From positions 1,419,001 to 1,483,000 of the forward strand of contig NZ_MQUA01000013.1 of the NCBI RefSeq assembly GCF_002943715.1: a stretch of DNA of 64,000 nt, in the 5' to 3' direction. The notes under the pieces are model-generated. The model was not told the origin of the DNA, searched no databases, and saw only the letters and a program-made list of their open reading frames with translations. The number at the start of each line of letters is the position of its first letter. Position 1 is the stretch's first letter. Source of the DNA: Polaribacter filamentus (GTDB lineage: Bacteria > Bacteroidota > Bacteroidia > Flavobacteriales > Flavobacteriaceae). Shown one piece after another: positions 1-9,221 of the stretch. Position numbers and translations under genes: made by a program.

Positions 1-1307
1 TGAAATTAAAACACACACATCGAATTTTATTCATTATAATTTTAGTATTAAGTTGTTTTTTGTCACAAGCACAAACAAAATCAATTCAAAATCCTCATGC
101 CTTAACTTATGGAGATGCATCAGAAGTTGGTGTATCAGAAGAAAGATTGGCTAGAATTGATAGCATGTGTTTACAGGCAATTAAAGACGGTAACTTGCCT
201 GGAGTTGTTGCTTTGGTAGCAAGAAACGGTAAAATTATATACCATAAAGCTTTTGGAACAGCAGATGCCAAAACGCAACGAGCGCTAAAAAAAGATGCTA
301 TTTTCCGTTTAGCTTCGCAATCAAAAGCAATCACAGCAACAGCCGTAATGATGTTGTGGGAAACAGGGAAATTTAAATTAGATGACCCAATTTCAAAATA
401 TATTCCAGAATTTAAAAACCCGCAAGTTCTAGATTCTGTATTAGCCGATGGAAGTTTTACCACTAAACCAGCTGACAAAGAAATTAGCATTAGACATCTT
501 CTTACACATACTTCAGGCATTGGTTATGGTGTAATTGACAGCGATGATCGATTTAAAAAAATATATAAGGACGCTGGAATCGTAGATTTATTCACGACAG
601 AAAAAATTAGTATTGCCGATAATATTAAAAAATTGGCCTCCCTTCCACTTCATCATAATCCAGGCGATGAATTTACGTACAGCGAAAGCTATGATGTGCT
701 TGGTTATTTTATAGAAATAATATCAGGTGAAACTTTTGATACTTATTTACAAACACACATTTTTGAACCGCTTAAAATGAATAATACTGCTTTTTATTTA
801 CCAAAATCTAAAGAAGACAGATTAGTTTCGGTGCAAACTAAAGAAGACGGTAAATGGATAAACTATCCGACCACATTTTATGATCCAAATTACCCACTTA
901 AAGGTGCTAGAACATTTTTTTCTGGTGGAGCTGGCCTTTCAAGCACGGCTGAAGACTATGCTAAATTTTTACAAATGTATTTGAACAATGGTGAATTAAA
1001 TGGCATAAGATTACTAAGCAGAACAACAATAGACATGATAATGTCTAATCAAATTGGTGAATTATGGGGAAAAGATCCAAAAGAATTCTATGGCTTAGCC
1101 TTTATGGTTCAGAGTGATAAAGGTGAAGGATTTGGTGGAAATGGCAGTAGCGGAACATTTAGTTGGGGTGGTTATTTTAATACTCAATATTTCGCAGATC
1201 CTAAAGAGCAAACTATTGGAATATTATTAAAACAAACTCGAAAAATTAAATCGGACGATACTGGTTGGAAGTTCTCTATTTTAGTAGGCCAAAGTATTGA
1301 CGATTAA
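1..1307 (+). CDS. Exported serine hydrolase, beta-lactamase family (class C / EstB-like), first base outside window
   Basis: The reading frame is open from the left edge. Bases 1-2 are TG, so the ATG most likely begins one base before the window, giving about 435 residues with an N-terminal signal peptide (hydrophobic ILFIIILVLSCF, then SQAQ). A TTG at 60 would lose this signal and is unlikely to be the start. The serine acylation motif S-x-x-K is SQSK at about residues 106-109. HTSG and a YSES motif (in place of the usual Y-x-N) follow, and a glycine-rich segment near the C-terminus resembles the third active-site motif. The family includes periplasmic esterases, D-amino-acid peptidases and true beta-lactamases; the substrate cannot be told here. 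Confidence 0.85.
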   Translation, partial: KLKHTHRILFIIILVLSCFLSQAQTKSIQNPHALTYGDASEVGVSEERLARIDSMCLQAIKDGNLPGVVALVARNGKIIYHKAFGTADAKTQRALKKDAIFRLASQSKAITATAVMMLWETGKFKLDDPISKYIPEFKNPQVLDSVLADGSFTTKPADKEISIRHLLTHTSGIGYGVIDSDDRFKKIYKDAGIVDLFTTEKISIADNIKKLASLPLHHNPGDEFTYSESYDVLGYFIEIISGETFDTYLQTHIFEPLKMNNTAFYLPKSKEDRLVSVQTKEDGKWINYPTTFYDPNYPLKGARTFFSGGAGLSSTAEDYAKFLQMYLNNGELNGIRLLSRTTIDMIMSNQIGELWGKDPKEFYGLAFMVQSDKGEGFGGNGSSGTFSWGGYFNTQYFADPKEQTIGILLKQTRKIKSDDTGWKFSILVGQSIDD

Positions 1308-1473
1308 TGACTATAAAATAACAAAAGGAAAGACCTAAAATACAATAAAATACGATTTTTTTATTCGTTATTTTGTTCTGTATTTTTTACTGTAGATTTT
1401 TATTTGTAAACTATTTGATACAAAAAAAATAGCCTCATAAACGAATATTCATTAAAAAACATTTTATAGAAAT

Positions 1474-2256
1474 CTAAACACTTATTTTTAAACCATCATA
1501 AGCTAAAAACACATTTTTTGGTAAAGTTTCAGAGACTTTAGAGTGAAATCCTAATTTGTGACTGATATGTGTAAAATAGGTTTTTTTTGGTTTAATTTCT
1601 TTAACAAAATCTAATGCGTCTTCTAAATTAAAATGTGTAGGGTGTGCCTCTTGTCGTAATGCATTTACGACCAAAACGTCAAGATTTTTTAGTTTCTCTT
1701 TTTCTAATTTATTAATTGACTTTACATCCGTTAAATAAGCAAAATCTTGAATTCTATAAGCTACAACAGGCAAATTACCATGCATTACTTCTATAGGAAT
1801 AACTTGAACATCCTCAATAAAAAAAGGTAAATTATTTACAATAGTTGGTTGCACAGTTGGCGCTCCTGGATACCTGTTTTCTTTACTAAAAATGTACTCG
1901 AAACGCTGTTCTAAACTTTGCAATGTCTTCTCATTTAAATAAATAGGCATCTCGCCTATTTTGTAACAATAAGGACGCAAATCATCGATACCAGCAGTAT
2001 GATCTGAATGCTCGTGCGTAAACAAAACACCATTAACTAATTGTACATTTTCTCGTAACATTTGTTGTCTAAAATCTGGGCCACAATCAATTACATATGA
2101 AACTTCATTCCAAGAAATTAAAATGGAAGACCGTAAACGTTTGTCTTTTTGGTCCGTAGACAAACAAACAGGATCATTACTAGCTATCATTGGTATTCCT
2201 TGCGAAGTACCTGTGCCCAAAAAAGTAACCTTTAACAGTTTTTTATCATTTTTCAT
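1474..2256 (-). CDS. MBL-fold metallohydrolase (PhnP / RNase Z-like)
   Basis: This is a 260-residue cytoplasmic protein. It begins with the beta-strand-glycine motif FLGTGTSQGIP and carries the metal-binding motif THEHSDH followed by a downstream histidine-rich part (FTHISHKLGFH). The layout matches the PhnP / cyclic phosphodiesterase branch of the metallo-beta-lactamase superfamily, which hydrolyses cyclic phosphates or RNA ends with a di-metal centre. The gene is divergent from the one at 2333 and the two share a short intergenic region. No partner gene suggests the substrate. Confidence 0.85.
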   Translation of the reverse strand: MKNDKKLLKVTFLGTGTSQGIPMIASNDPVCLSTDQKDKRLRSSILISWNEVSYVIDCGPDFRQQMLRENVQLVNGVLFTHEHSDHTAGIDDLRPYCYKIGEMPIYLNEKTLQSLEQRFEYIFSKENRYPGAPTVQPTIVNNLPFFIEDVQVIPIEVMHGNLPVVAYRIQDFAYLTDVKSINKLEKEKLKNLDVLVVNALRQEAHPTHFNLEDALDFVKEIKPKKTYFTHISHKLGFHSKVSETLPKNVFLAYDGLKISV

Positions 2257-2278
2257 TGAGACAAATGTAAGATAAAAA

Positions 2279-2310
2279 TTGACTGATAGTGTTCTTATTC
2301 CTTATATTTG
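2279..2310 (+). promoter_or_regulatory. Bacteroidota-type promoter (TTG-N21-TATATTTG)
   Basis: TTG at 2279-2281 and TATATTTG at 2303-2310 are separated by 21 bp, fitting the Bacteroidota sigma-ABfr consensus (TTTG / TAnnTTTG). It lies 22 bp upstream of the ATG at 2333. Because the promoter would overlap an earlier possible TTG start at 2279, it argues for the ATG at 2333. Confidence 0.55.
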
Positions 2311-2332
2311 TTGTGACATAAAACATTCACAT

Positions 2333-3790
2333 ATGGCCATTTCTTTAAGAGGAGATCAAGAAATTAGTAGTGTACCAACTATTAAAAGTAAAGCATTAAG
2401 AATAAATTTAAACAGAGATATTTACGGAACATTTGCCGAAATTGGAGCAGGACAAGAAACTGCGCGTAATTTTTTTAGATCTGGTGCTGCTTCTGGTACA
2501 ATTGCAAAAGCTATGAGTGCTTATGATAAAGATTTCTCTGATGCGATTTATGGTATGGAGGAGGATAAACGTTATGTAACACAACCGCGTTTACAAACAA
2601 TGTTACGTCATGAAATTGATTTAATTGAAGATCGATTAAGCCGACAGAAACATCCAGATAAATTATTTTTTAGTTATGCAAATACAGTAACAACAATAGA
2701 TTTTGCTAGGCAATTTAAAGGGCATGGTTGGGTAGGAATTCGTTTTCAATTAGATCCTTTAGAAGGTTATAATGAAATTGTTTTACACTTACGTTTTAAA
2801 GAAACGGATGCTCGTTTGCAACAAGAAACTCTTGGCGCTTTGGGTGTAAACCTCATTTATGGTGCTTTTTATTTAAATGATAGTCCTAAAGAATTAGTAA
2901 AATCTTTTTATGACAACTTAGGCAATCATCAAATAGAAATTGATATGGTTAATTTCTCGGGTCCCCGTTTTATGTATGTAGATAACCGATTAATGAGTTT
3001 ACAATTACTGAAAAATGGTATGACCAATGCCGTAATGTTTGGTCCTGATGGAAATAATTTATTACCTGCACAAGTACTTTACAAAAAGAACATATTAGCT
3101 TTACGAGGTAGTTTTAGACCCGTTACGAAAGTAAATATGGATATGTTTGAGTTGTCTAAAAAAATGTTTTTTGCAGAAAACAAAGTCGAAGAAAAAAATA
3201 CTCAAATTATATTTGAAATTACCCTGAGTAATTTAACCAATGAAGGGAAAATTAATGAGCGAGATTTTCTGGATAGAGCCGAATTATTATGCTCTTTAGG
3301 GCAAAATGTAATGATTACAAGCTTTCAACAATATTTTAAATTAGTAGAATATTTTAGTGAATTCACCAAAGAAAGAATGGCTTTGGCAATGGGCGTTTAC
3401 AACCTGATTCAAATTTTTGATGAAAAATATTATAGAGATTTAAGTGGTGGAATATTAGAGGCTTTTGGTAAATTATTTTATAGAGACCTTAAAGTATATA
3501 TGTATCCTTATCTAGATGAAGCATCTGGTGAATATATAAATAGCGAAAACTTAAAAGTACATCCAAGAATGAAAGAATTATACAAATTCTTTAAAAATAA
3601 TGGAAAACTTTTAGACATAAAAGATTTTGACAAAAATATCTTAGACATCTTTTCAAGAACTGTTTTAAAAATGATTATCGATGGCGAAAAAGGCTGGGAA
3701 GAAATGTTGCCAGAAGGAATTGCTGGCACTATTAAACAAAAACGTTTATTTGGTTACTCTAAAACAAGAGCTGCTAAAGGCACAAGATAA
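2333..3790 (+). CDS. Conserved cytoplasmic protein of unknown function, 485 aa
   Basis: The chosen ATG at 2333 gives a protein starting MAISLRGDQEISSVP. A longer frame from TTG 2279 is open but runs through the promoter boxes. The protein has no signal peptide and no membrane segment. I recognise it as a long protein conserved across Flavobacteriia that is often labelled 'TonB-dependent receptor' or 'nicotinate-nucleotide adenylyltransferase'; nothing in the sequence (no plug, no barrel, no HxGH motif) supports either name. Conserved stretches include DIYGTFAEIGAGQET and FKGHGWVGI. Its function is unknown. Confidence 0.8.
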   Translation: MAISLRGDQEISSVPTIKSKALRINLNRDIYGTFAEIGAGQETARNFFRSGAASGTIAKAMSAYDKDFSDAIYGMEEDKRYVTQPRLQTMLRHEIDLIEDRLSRQKHPDKLFFSYANTVTTIDFARQFKGHGWVGIRFQLDPLEGYNEIVLHLRFKETDARLQQETLGALGVNLIYGAFYLNDSPKELVKSFYDNLGNHQIEIDMVNFSGPRFMYVDNRLMSLQLLKNGMTNAVMFGPDGNNLLPAQVLYKKNILALRGSFRPVTKVNMDMFELSKKMFFAENKVEEKNTQIIFEITLSNLTNEGKINERDFLDRAELLCSLGQNVMITSFQQYFKLVEYFSEFTKERMALAMGVYNLIQIFDEKYYRDLSGGILEAFGKLFYRDLKVYMYPYLDEASGEYINSENLKVHPRMKELYKFFKNNGKLLDIKDFDKNILDIFSRTVLKMIIDGEKGWEEMLPEGIAGTIKQKRLFGYSKTRAAKGTR

Positions 3791-3852
3791 TATTTAAAAC
3801 AACCATAATTAAACCTTTACACTATCTTTCTGTCTAATTAAAAACAAGTTTT

Positions 3853-4401
3853 TTGACTGACGAAATTACTTTTATAGCAGAACTTAAAAACGGTAAAACC
3901 AAAGAAAAAGCGTTTCGTATATTAATTTCGAAATATAAAGAGCGCTTGTATTGGCATATTCGTAAAATTGTCATTTCTCATGACGACGCAGATGATGTTT
4001 TGCAAAATACTTTCATAAAAATCTTTAAAAATATAGATAAGTTTAACGAACAAAGTAAACTCTATTCTTGGATGTACAGAATTGCTACAAATGAATCTAT
4101 TACTTTTATCAATAAACGAGCGAAAGAAAGAAATGTTGACATTTCTGATTATCATGAACAATTAGCATCTACTTTAGAAAGTGATGTACACTTTTCGGGT
4201 GACGAAATTCAGCTTATTTTACAAAAAGCCATTGCAACTTTGCCTCAAAAACAACAGCTAGTTTTTAATATGAAATATTTTGATGAAATAAAATATAACG
4301 AAATGTCAGAGATTTTAGAAACTTCTGTAGGCGCTTTAAAAGCTTCTTATTTTCATGCTGTTAAAAAAATTGAAAATTATATAAAAACAGAAACAAATTA
4401 A
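3853..4401 (+). CDS. ECF-type RNA polymerase sigma factor
   Basis: This 182-residue protein has sigma region 2 (DDADDVLQNTFIKIFKNIDKF, then YSWMYRIATNESITFINK) and region 4 (LPQKQQLVFNMKYFDEIKYNEMSEIL, helix-turn-helix) joined by a short linker, the layout of extracytoplasmic-function sigma factors. The start is TTG at 3853: an in-frame stop lies a few codons upstream and there is no in-frame ATG before it. Next come a single-pass membrane protein (4433) and a periplasmic protein (4981) in the same direction, so this is probably a self-regulating envelope-response operon with the 4433 product as anti-sigma factor. Confidence 0.9.
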   Translation: MTDEITFIAELKNGKTKEKAFRILISKYKERLYWHIRKIVISHDDADDVLQNTFIKIFKNIDKFNEQSKLYSWMYRIATNESITFINKRAKERNVDISDYHEQLASTLESDVHFSGDEIQLILQKAIATLPQKQQLVFNMKYFDEIKYNEMSEILETSVGALKASYFHAVKKIENYIKTETN

Positions 4402-4432
4402 ACCTTTTTATAAACTAAAGGTCTAAGTAATA

Positions 4433-4972
4433 ATGGGTAAAGAAATTAAAAATAGTATCAATTACATCAGTAAAAAAACTAGCAAAAAAACTGGTTTTTC
4501 TGCTCCTCTAGATTATTTTAATAATTTAGAAGAAGTTATTGGCGCAAAATTATACGAAGAACACCTTCCAAAAGAAAATGGGTTTAAGGTTTCTGATACT
4601 TATTTTAAGAAGTTAGAAGATAGTGTTTTAGCGAAGATTTCGTTATCTTTAAAAGAAACAAAAATTATTTCTTTTAAAGACAGAATTTTAAAATTGATTC
4701 CATATGCTACAGCCGCTTCTATTGTTTTATTTATTGGTTTAAATTCTTTTGTTTTTAACACCAATAAAGAACTTACTTTAGATTCTCTTTCTGACACTGA
4801 TATTGAATATTGGCTAGATTCTAATGCACTAAACACAAATGATATTAGTATCATTTTTGAAGATGATCTTTTAGAAGAAAATGACTTCTATTTTACAACT
4901 ATAAAGGATGAAACTATAGAAGAATATATCAATTCTATAGATAATATTGCTTTATTTAATGAAATAAACTAA
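4433..4972 (+). CDS. Putative anti-sigma factor, single-pass membrane protein
   Basis: The gene lies 31 bp after the sigma factor. Its 179-residue product has a charged cytoplasmic N-terminal half (about residues 1-85), one hydrophobic segment (LIPYATAASIVLFIGLNSFVF, about 87-107) and an acidic C-terminal domain. Size, topology and position fit an anti-sigma factor or a membrane partner of the sigma factor. I see no ZAS zinc motif, so the role is inferred from context only. Confidence 0.6.
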   Translation: MGKEIKNSINYISKKTSKKTGFSAPLDYFNNLEEVIGAKLYEEHLPKENGFKVSDTYFKKLEDSVLAKISLSLKETKIISFKDRILKLIPYATAASIVLFIGLNSFVFNTNKELTLDSLSDTDIEYWLDSNALNTNDISIIFEDDLLEENDFYFTTIKDETIEEYINSIDNIALFNEIN

Positions 4973-4980
4973 AAACTTAG

Positions 4981-5433
4981 ATGATGAAAAATTTAATAAC
5001 CTTTATATTTATCAGCTTCTTTTGTATGCTTTCTATTTCTGCGCAGCACAATGAAGCCGCTAGAGAGAAAATTAAAGCGCTTAAAATATCTTACTTAACA
5101 GAGAAACTAAACTTGACTCCAGAAGAAGCACAAAAGTTTTGGCCAATTTACAATGCTTATGACCAAGAACAGCGTGCATTAATTAGCAAACAAAGATCTG
5201 ACCTAAAAAAATCTCTTAAAAATAGTGATGAAGTTGAAGCCTTAAATGAAAGTGATGCAGAAAAGTTACTAATGCTAAAATTATCTATTGACAAACAATT
5301 ACACGAATCTCAAAAAGATTTTGTTAAAAAAGTAAAACAGGTAATTTCGTTCAAAAAGATTATACAGCTCCATGTTGCAGAAATGGAGTTTGGCCGAAAA
5401 TTGATGTCAAAATACAGACATAAAAAAGATTAA
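4981..5433 (+). CDS. Exported Spy/CpxP-like sensor protein
   Basis: The 150-residue product has a clear signal peptide (MMKNLITFIFISFFCMLSISAQ) and a helical body containing LTPEEAQKFWPIYNAYDQEQ, a motif seen in periplasmic proteins encoded beside sigma factors in Bacteroidota and reminiscent of the LTxxQ repeats of Spy/CpxP. It starts 8 bp after the preceding membrane protein and ends before a strong terminator, closing the three-gene operon. A role in sensing envelope stress or titrating the anti-sigma factor is inferred. Confidence 0.6.
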   Translation: MMKNLITFIFISFFCMLSISAQHNEAAREKIKALKISYLTEKLNLTPEEAQKFWPIYNAYDQEQRALISKQRSDLKKSLKNSDEVEALNESDAEKLLMLKLSIDKQLHESQKDFVKKVKQVISFKKIIQLHVAEMEFGRKLMSKYRHKKD

Positions 5434-5451
5434 AACAAATATCTTAAAAAC

Positions 5452-5486
5452 ATAAAAAAAGGAAGCAAAATTTGCTTCCTTTTTTT
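5452..5486. terminator. Bidirectional intrinsic terminator
   Basis: A perfect stem GGAAGCAAA/TTTGCTTCC (5461-5479) has an A-run before it and a T-run after it, so it can stop transcription from both converging genes (4981 on + and 5485 on -). Confidence 0.85.
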
Positions 5487-5679
5487 ATTCTATTAATCGC
5501 ATACAAACAAACAATTCTGGTTTGTTTGCTGTAAATTGTTTTAACCAAATTGTTAACTCTTCTATTTCATAAGGTAACAACATCTTTAAAGCTTTTCCTA
5601 ATTCTTTGCAAAATAAATCTGAATTAAAGCTCACTTTCTTTAGTACAGTTATTGTGTACTCAAACATTGCTCTGGCCAT
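5485..5679 (-). CDS. Small conserved protein of unknown function, 64 aa
   Basis: A 64-residue protein with no signal peptide; an internal ATG (MFEYTITVLKKVSF) twelve bases in is an equally good start. The segment EIEELTIWLKQFTANKPEL is amphipathic helical. I recognise this as the kind of short protein found widely in Flavobacteriia but know no function. It converges on the sigma operon across the shared terminator. Confidence 0.55.
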   Translation of the reverse strand: MARAMFEYTITVLKKVSFNSDLFCKELGKALKMLLPYEIEELTIWLKQFTANKPELFVCMRLIE

Positions 5680-5808
5680 TTTTAAAAAATTAAGTTGTTT
5701 TATATTAAAACGTTAACTAAATCGTTTTAGTATTTCACCAAATTTAATAAAAAAACCATCATTTATTACAAATGTTGGTCTTAAAATTTTGTTTAGAAAC
5801 TGTTAAAT

Positions 5809-6069
5809 TTATAAACTATTAATTTTTTCTACTAATCCTTTAGCTTTAACTTCTAAATCTGCATTTATAGCTTTAAAATGAGCCTTTTTGTTTTGGATTT
5901 TTTTGGTGTTTACACTAACAATTAAAGCATCAAATGTTTCAATAGCTTCATCAATAATTATATTACCTTCTTTTTGTTGATTTTTTAGAGCTGCAACATC
6001 GATTGCATATTCTATAACATCACCCAAAACGTAATTGATATCTTTTTTTAAGTTTTTTATACTTGACAT
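5809..6069 (-). CDS. Small helical hypothetical protein, 86 aa
   Basis: The product is charged and mostly helical (MSSIKNLKKDINYVLGDVIE at the start, lysine-rich near the end) with no signal peptide or membrane segment. It sits 39 bp after the HAD phosphatase gene on the same strand and may be cotranscribed with it. Function unknown. Confidence 0.65.
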   Translation of the reverse strand: MSSIKNLKKDINYVLGDVIEYAIDVAALKNQQKEGNIIIDEAIETFDALIVSVNTKKIQNKKAHFKAINADLEVKAKGLVEKINSL

Positions 6070-6108
6070 ATTTTATTTTATTTTAACGATGCAAAAGTAG
6101 TGTATTTA

Positions 6109-6801
6109 TTATAAATAAGCCAATACTTGCTTAATATTTAGAACAGTAACATAACTTGTTTTAGATTCCCTTCCTTTTGGCACGTTTTCATGTGCCCAAG
6201 TTGTATGAAAAGGAACATGAATTGCTGATGAACCAATTACTACTAAAGGTAATACGTCCGATTTTAAAGAATTACCAATCATTAAAAATTCTGATGGATG
6301 AATATCTAAATGCCGTATCAATTTCTGGTAATCTTTTTCTTTTTTATCACTCATTACTTCTATATGATGAAAATACTTGAGTAAATTCGACTTTTCTAGC
6401 TTACGTTCTTGATCTAACAAATCGCCTTTTGTAGCCACAACTAACTTGTATTTACCTTGTAAAGATTGTAAAACTTCTTCAATTCCGTCTAATAATTCAA
6501 TTGGTTTTTCTAACATTTCTTTACCAATATTTAAAATCTTTTCTAACGATTTTTGCGCTAATTGATAATTAGAAAGTTCCAAAGCACATTCAACCATAGA
6601 CAAAACAAAACCTTTAATTCCGTAGCCATAAATCGCTAAATTCTTAATTTCGGTTTTAAAAAGCTCTTGATCTATTTTATTTTGGGTTTCATACCCAGAT
6701 AAAATTTGTGCAAACTCTTTTTCTGCCTCTCTAAAATAGGTTTCATTTACCCATAAAGTATCATCTGCATCAAATGCAATTACTTTAATTTTAGAATTCA
6801 T
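6109..6801 (-). CDS. HAD-superfamily hydrolase
   Basis: The 230-residue protein carries HAD motif I as DADDTLW (nucleophile Asp near residue 11), motif II/III in [18 protein letters not shown], and motif IV as [12 protein letters not shown]. It overlaps the end of kdsB by 11 bp, so the two are translationally coupled. It may be a phosphatase in sugar or nucleotide-sugar metabolism. It does not look like KdsC (too long), so the substrate is open. Confidence 0.85.
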   Translation of the reverse strand: MNSKIKVIAFDADDTLWVNETYFREAEKEFAQILSGYETQNKIDQELFKTEIKNLAIYGYGIKGFVLSMVECALELSNYQLAQKSLEKILNIGKEMLEKPIELLDGIEEVLQSLQGKYKLVVATKGDLLDQERKLEKSNLLKYFHHIEVMSDKKEKDYQKLIRHLDIHPSEFLMIGNSLKSDVLPLVVIGSSAIHVPFHTTWAHENVPKGRESKTSYVTVLNIKQVLAYL

Positions 6802-7531
6802 ATTTGTTTAAATATTTTATCGCTTTTTCTAAATCTTCTGGAGTATCAATTCCAACAGCTTCAACATCTGTTTCTACCATTTTAATTTTTTTACCAATTT
6901 CCTGATATCTAATCGCTTCTATTTTTTCTGATGCTTCTAAAGGCGTAATTGGCGTATGATAAAAATCAATTAAAGCCTGTTTTCTAAAGGCATAAACACC
7001 TTTATGTTTGTAATATTTTACATCAATATTTTGATCTCTATGAAAAGGAATTACACTTCTAGAAAAATAAATAGCTAAATTATTAATATCAGTAATTACC
7101 TTTACATTATTAGGGTTTTCTATATCTTCTTTGTTGGTAATTTGCACTTTTAGAGAAGCCAAATCAATTTCTTTTTCGGGGTCTTTTTTAAAAACATCGA
7201 TTAATTTAGAAAGAGAAACTTCATCTATAAAAGGTTCATCTCCTTGCACATTAATTACAATATCTGCATCTATATCTACCACAGCTTCCGCAATTCTATC
7301 AGAACCACATTCATATTCTTTTTTACTCATAATTGCTTTTCCTCCTACATTTTCAATAGTTTTAAAAATGATATCAGAATCTGTAACAATATATACATCA
7401 TCAAACAAATTAGAGTTTAATGCAGCTTCATAGGTCCTTAAAATAACAGGTTTCCCTCCTAAATCTTTCATTAACTTCCCAGGAAAACGGGTTGCACTAT
7501 AACGCGCAGGAATCATGGCAATTATTTTCAT
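6791..7531 (-). CDS. kdsB: 3-deoxy-manno-octulosonate cytidylyltransferase
   Basis: The protein (246 aa, normal length) transfers CMP from CTP to Kdo, activating it for lipid A core synthesis in the cytoplasm. It starts with the nucleotide-binding signature [25 protein letters not shown], the catalytic-site motif of CMP-Kdo synthetases, lies near residue 95, and IETPED-like GIDTPEDL is at the C-terminus. It heads a pair with the HAD hydrolase and lies 50 bp after manA on the same strand, so manA-kdsB-HAD is probably one operon for surface-sugar precursors. Confidence 0.93.
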   Translation of the reverse strand: MKIIAMIPARYSATRFPGKLMKDLGGKPVILRTYEAALNSNLFDDVYIVTDSDIIFKTIENVGGKAIMSKKEYECGSDRIAEAVVDIDADIVINVQGDEPFIDEVSLSKLIDVFKKDPEKEIDLASLKVQITNKEDIENPNNVKVITDINNLAIYFSRSVIPFHRDQNIDVKYYKHKGVYAFRKQALIDFYHTPITPLEASEKIEAIRYQEIGKKIKMVETDVEAVGIDTPEDLEKAIKYLNKYEF

Positions 7532-7581
7532 TTATCTAAAATTAAGTAATCACAGAATTTATCTTATGAAATCTGTAACTG

Positions 7582-8559
7582 TTATTTGATATACACTTCT
7601 AATAATTCTGATGCTTGATCAGCAATTATTTTTATGTTTTTAATACAAGCAGGCACTAAAATAGTTTCGCCCGTTTTTAATTTTTCGGTTTGATTTTCAT
7701 ATTGAAAAATTACACTACCTTCTACACACATGTAAATTACAAAACTATCTTTTTCTTGATGATTGATAGAAACCTCGCCTTTTATTGGCAACACATTGGT
7801 TGTAAAATACTGACAAGAAACAATTTCTGAGGATGCATTTTCTTTTTTATAATACATTGTCTTGTAAGAATCTTTTGCCGAATAATCGATGGCATCAATT
7901 GCTTCTTCTGTATGTAAATCTCTAAAAGTTCCGTCTGGATTTGGTCTGTCCCAATCATAAATTCTATAGGTAATATCTGATGTTTGTTGAATTTCCGCCA
8001 ACAAAACACCTGCACCAATTGCATGAACTCTTCCTGTTGGAATAAAATAAACATCACCTTTTTGTACTTCATCAACATTTAAAACATCTAATAAAGATTT
8101 AGTATCTAAATGCTTTATATAGTCTTCTGATGAAACTTCTTTTTGAAAACCAACAATTAAATTAGCATTTTTATCTGCTTGCATTACATACCACATTTCT
8201 GTTTTACCAAAAGAATTGTGGCGCTCTTTTGCCAATGTGTCATTTGGATGCAGTTGTATACTTAATGCTTCTTTTGCGTCAATAAATTTAATTAAAAGCG
8301 GGAATTTATCTCCAAAATGTGTGTAAATCTTTTCGCCTACTAAATCAGATTTAAATTCAGAAATTAATTCTTTTAAATTTTTACCTTTTAAATGGCCGTT
8401 TGTAACCATTGAGGTATCACCCTCAACATCAGAAATTTCCCAGCTTTCGCCGATATCTTTTCTTTTTGATTGTTTGTTTAACAAAGAGGCTAACTTTTCT
8501 CCTCCCCAAATTTTATCTTTTAAAATAGGTTCAAATTTTATAAGCTGATTTATTTTCAT
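7582..8559 (-). CDS. manA: Mannose-6-phosphate isomerase, class I
   Basis: This 325-residue type I phosphomannose isomerase interconverts fructose-6-phosphate and mannose-6-phosphate. Zinc-binding cupin motifs are visible: QLHPND, then KTEMWYVM, then PTGRVHAIGAG. The N-terminus (FEPILKDKIWGGEKL) is typical. The class I short form is usual in Bacteroidota. The first gene of a probable operon with kdsB. Confidence 0.92.
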   Translation of the reverse strand: MKINQLIKFEPILKDKIWGGEKLASLLNKQSKRKDIGESWEISDVEGDTSMVTNGHLKGKNLKELISEFKSDLVGEKIYTHFGDKFPLLIKFIDAKEALSIQLHPNDTLAKERHNSFGKTEMWYVMQADKNANLIVGFQKEVSSEDYIKHLDTKSLLDVLNVDEVQKGDVYFIPTGRVHAIGAGVLLAEIQQTSDITYRIYDWDRPNPDGTFRDLHTEEAIDAIDYSAKDSYKTMYYKKENASSEIVSCQYFTTNVLPIKGEVSINHQEKDSFVIYMCVEGSVIFQYENQTEKLKTGETILVPACIKNIKIIADQASELLEVYIK

Positions 8560-8660
8560 ACAAATTCTTTTTTACTGCGAATTTAATACTTCTTCTAAAC
8601 AATTATTCTAAATAAAAAAATAATTAACTTTGAAAGTATAACTAACTCGACTATAAATAT

Positions 8661-8852
8661 ATGGGAATTTTTTGGGATTTAATTCAGTAAAGCGAAATAC
8701 AAGAACAAAGTGAAAAAGGAAATGATCTTGAAGCAAAGGTTCTAATTTTAGAAAAAGAACTTAACGATACTAAAATACTTTTAAGAAATACGCTCTTAAT
8801 ATTAGAAAAACATCTTGGAAAAGATATAGATGGTAATGGAAAACTAGGATAA
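8661..8852 (+). pseudogene. Small helical protein gene with in-frame stop
   Basis: ATG at 8661 starts MGIFWDLIQ, then a TAA (8688-8690) interrupts the frame. The same frame then runs on to TAA at 8850 with a plausible coiled coil (LEAKVLILEKELNDTKILLR). Without the stop this would be a 63-residue protein of a kind common in Flavobacteriia. A single C-to-T change (CAA to TAA) explains the break. Confidence 0.55.
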
Positions 8853-9055
8853 CTCATTGATACATAGTTTCGCTATTTTAATTACTTTGCATCGTAATTA
8901 TTGCAATTAAAATATAAAATCCAAATTGAATAACGCTACTAAATCAGTATAGAAAAACAATCTAGAGATCTCTTTTTACTAATTTAAAACAAGCAGCTTT
9001 AGAAATATTTATACATTTTGATGTTTTCTTCAATAAAATTAATTATCTTCCTTAT

Positions 9056-9157
9056 ATGGACGGATTTAACATAGTTATGGTTATTGCAATCATCTTATTT
9101 GCAAGACTTGCAGTACGATTAGTTATAGGTTATAATAAAACTAAAGACGAAGATTAA
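9056..9157 (+). CDS. Possible 33-aa single-pass membrane peptide
   Basis: ATG at 9056 encodes one hydrophobic helix (FNIVMVIAIILFARLAVRLVI) and a charged tail ending KTKDED. It stands alone in a gene-poor, decayed stretch. Its composition is that of a real small membrane protein, but nothing else supports it. Confidence 0.35.
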   Translation: MDGFNIVMVIAIILFARLAVRLVIGYNKTKDED

Positions 9158-9221
9158 ATTTATGTTTTGTTTATCCTATTTTATTTATCTTTGAATGCCC
9201 TAAAGAGCCATATTTTAAAAA

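Noticed and set aside
2279..2332. N-terminal extension of the 485-aa protein from TTG 2279
   Set aside because: The TTG and TATATTTG boxes of a good promoter occupy this stretch.
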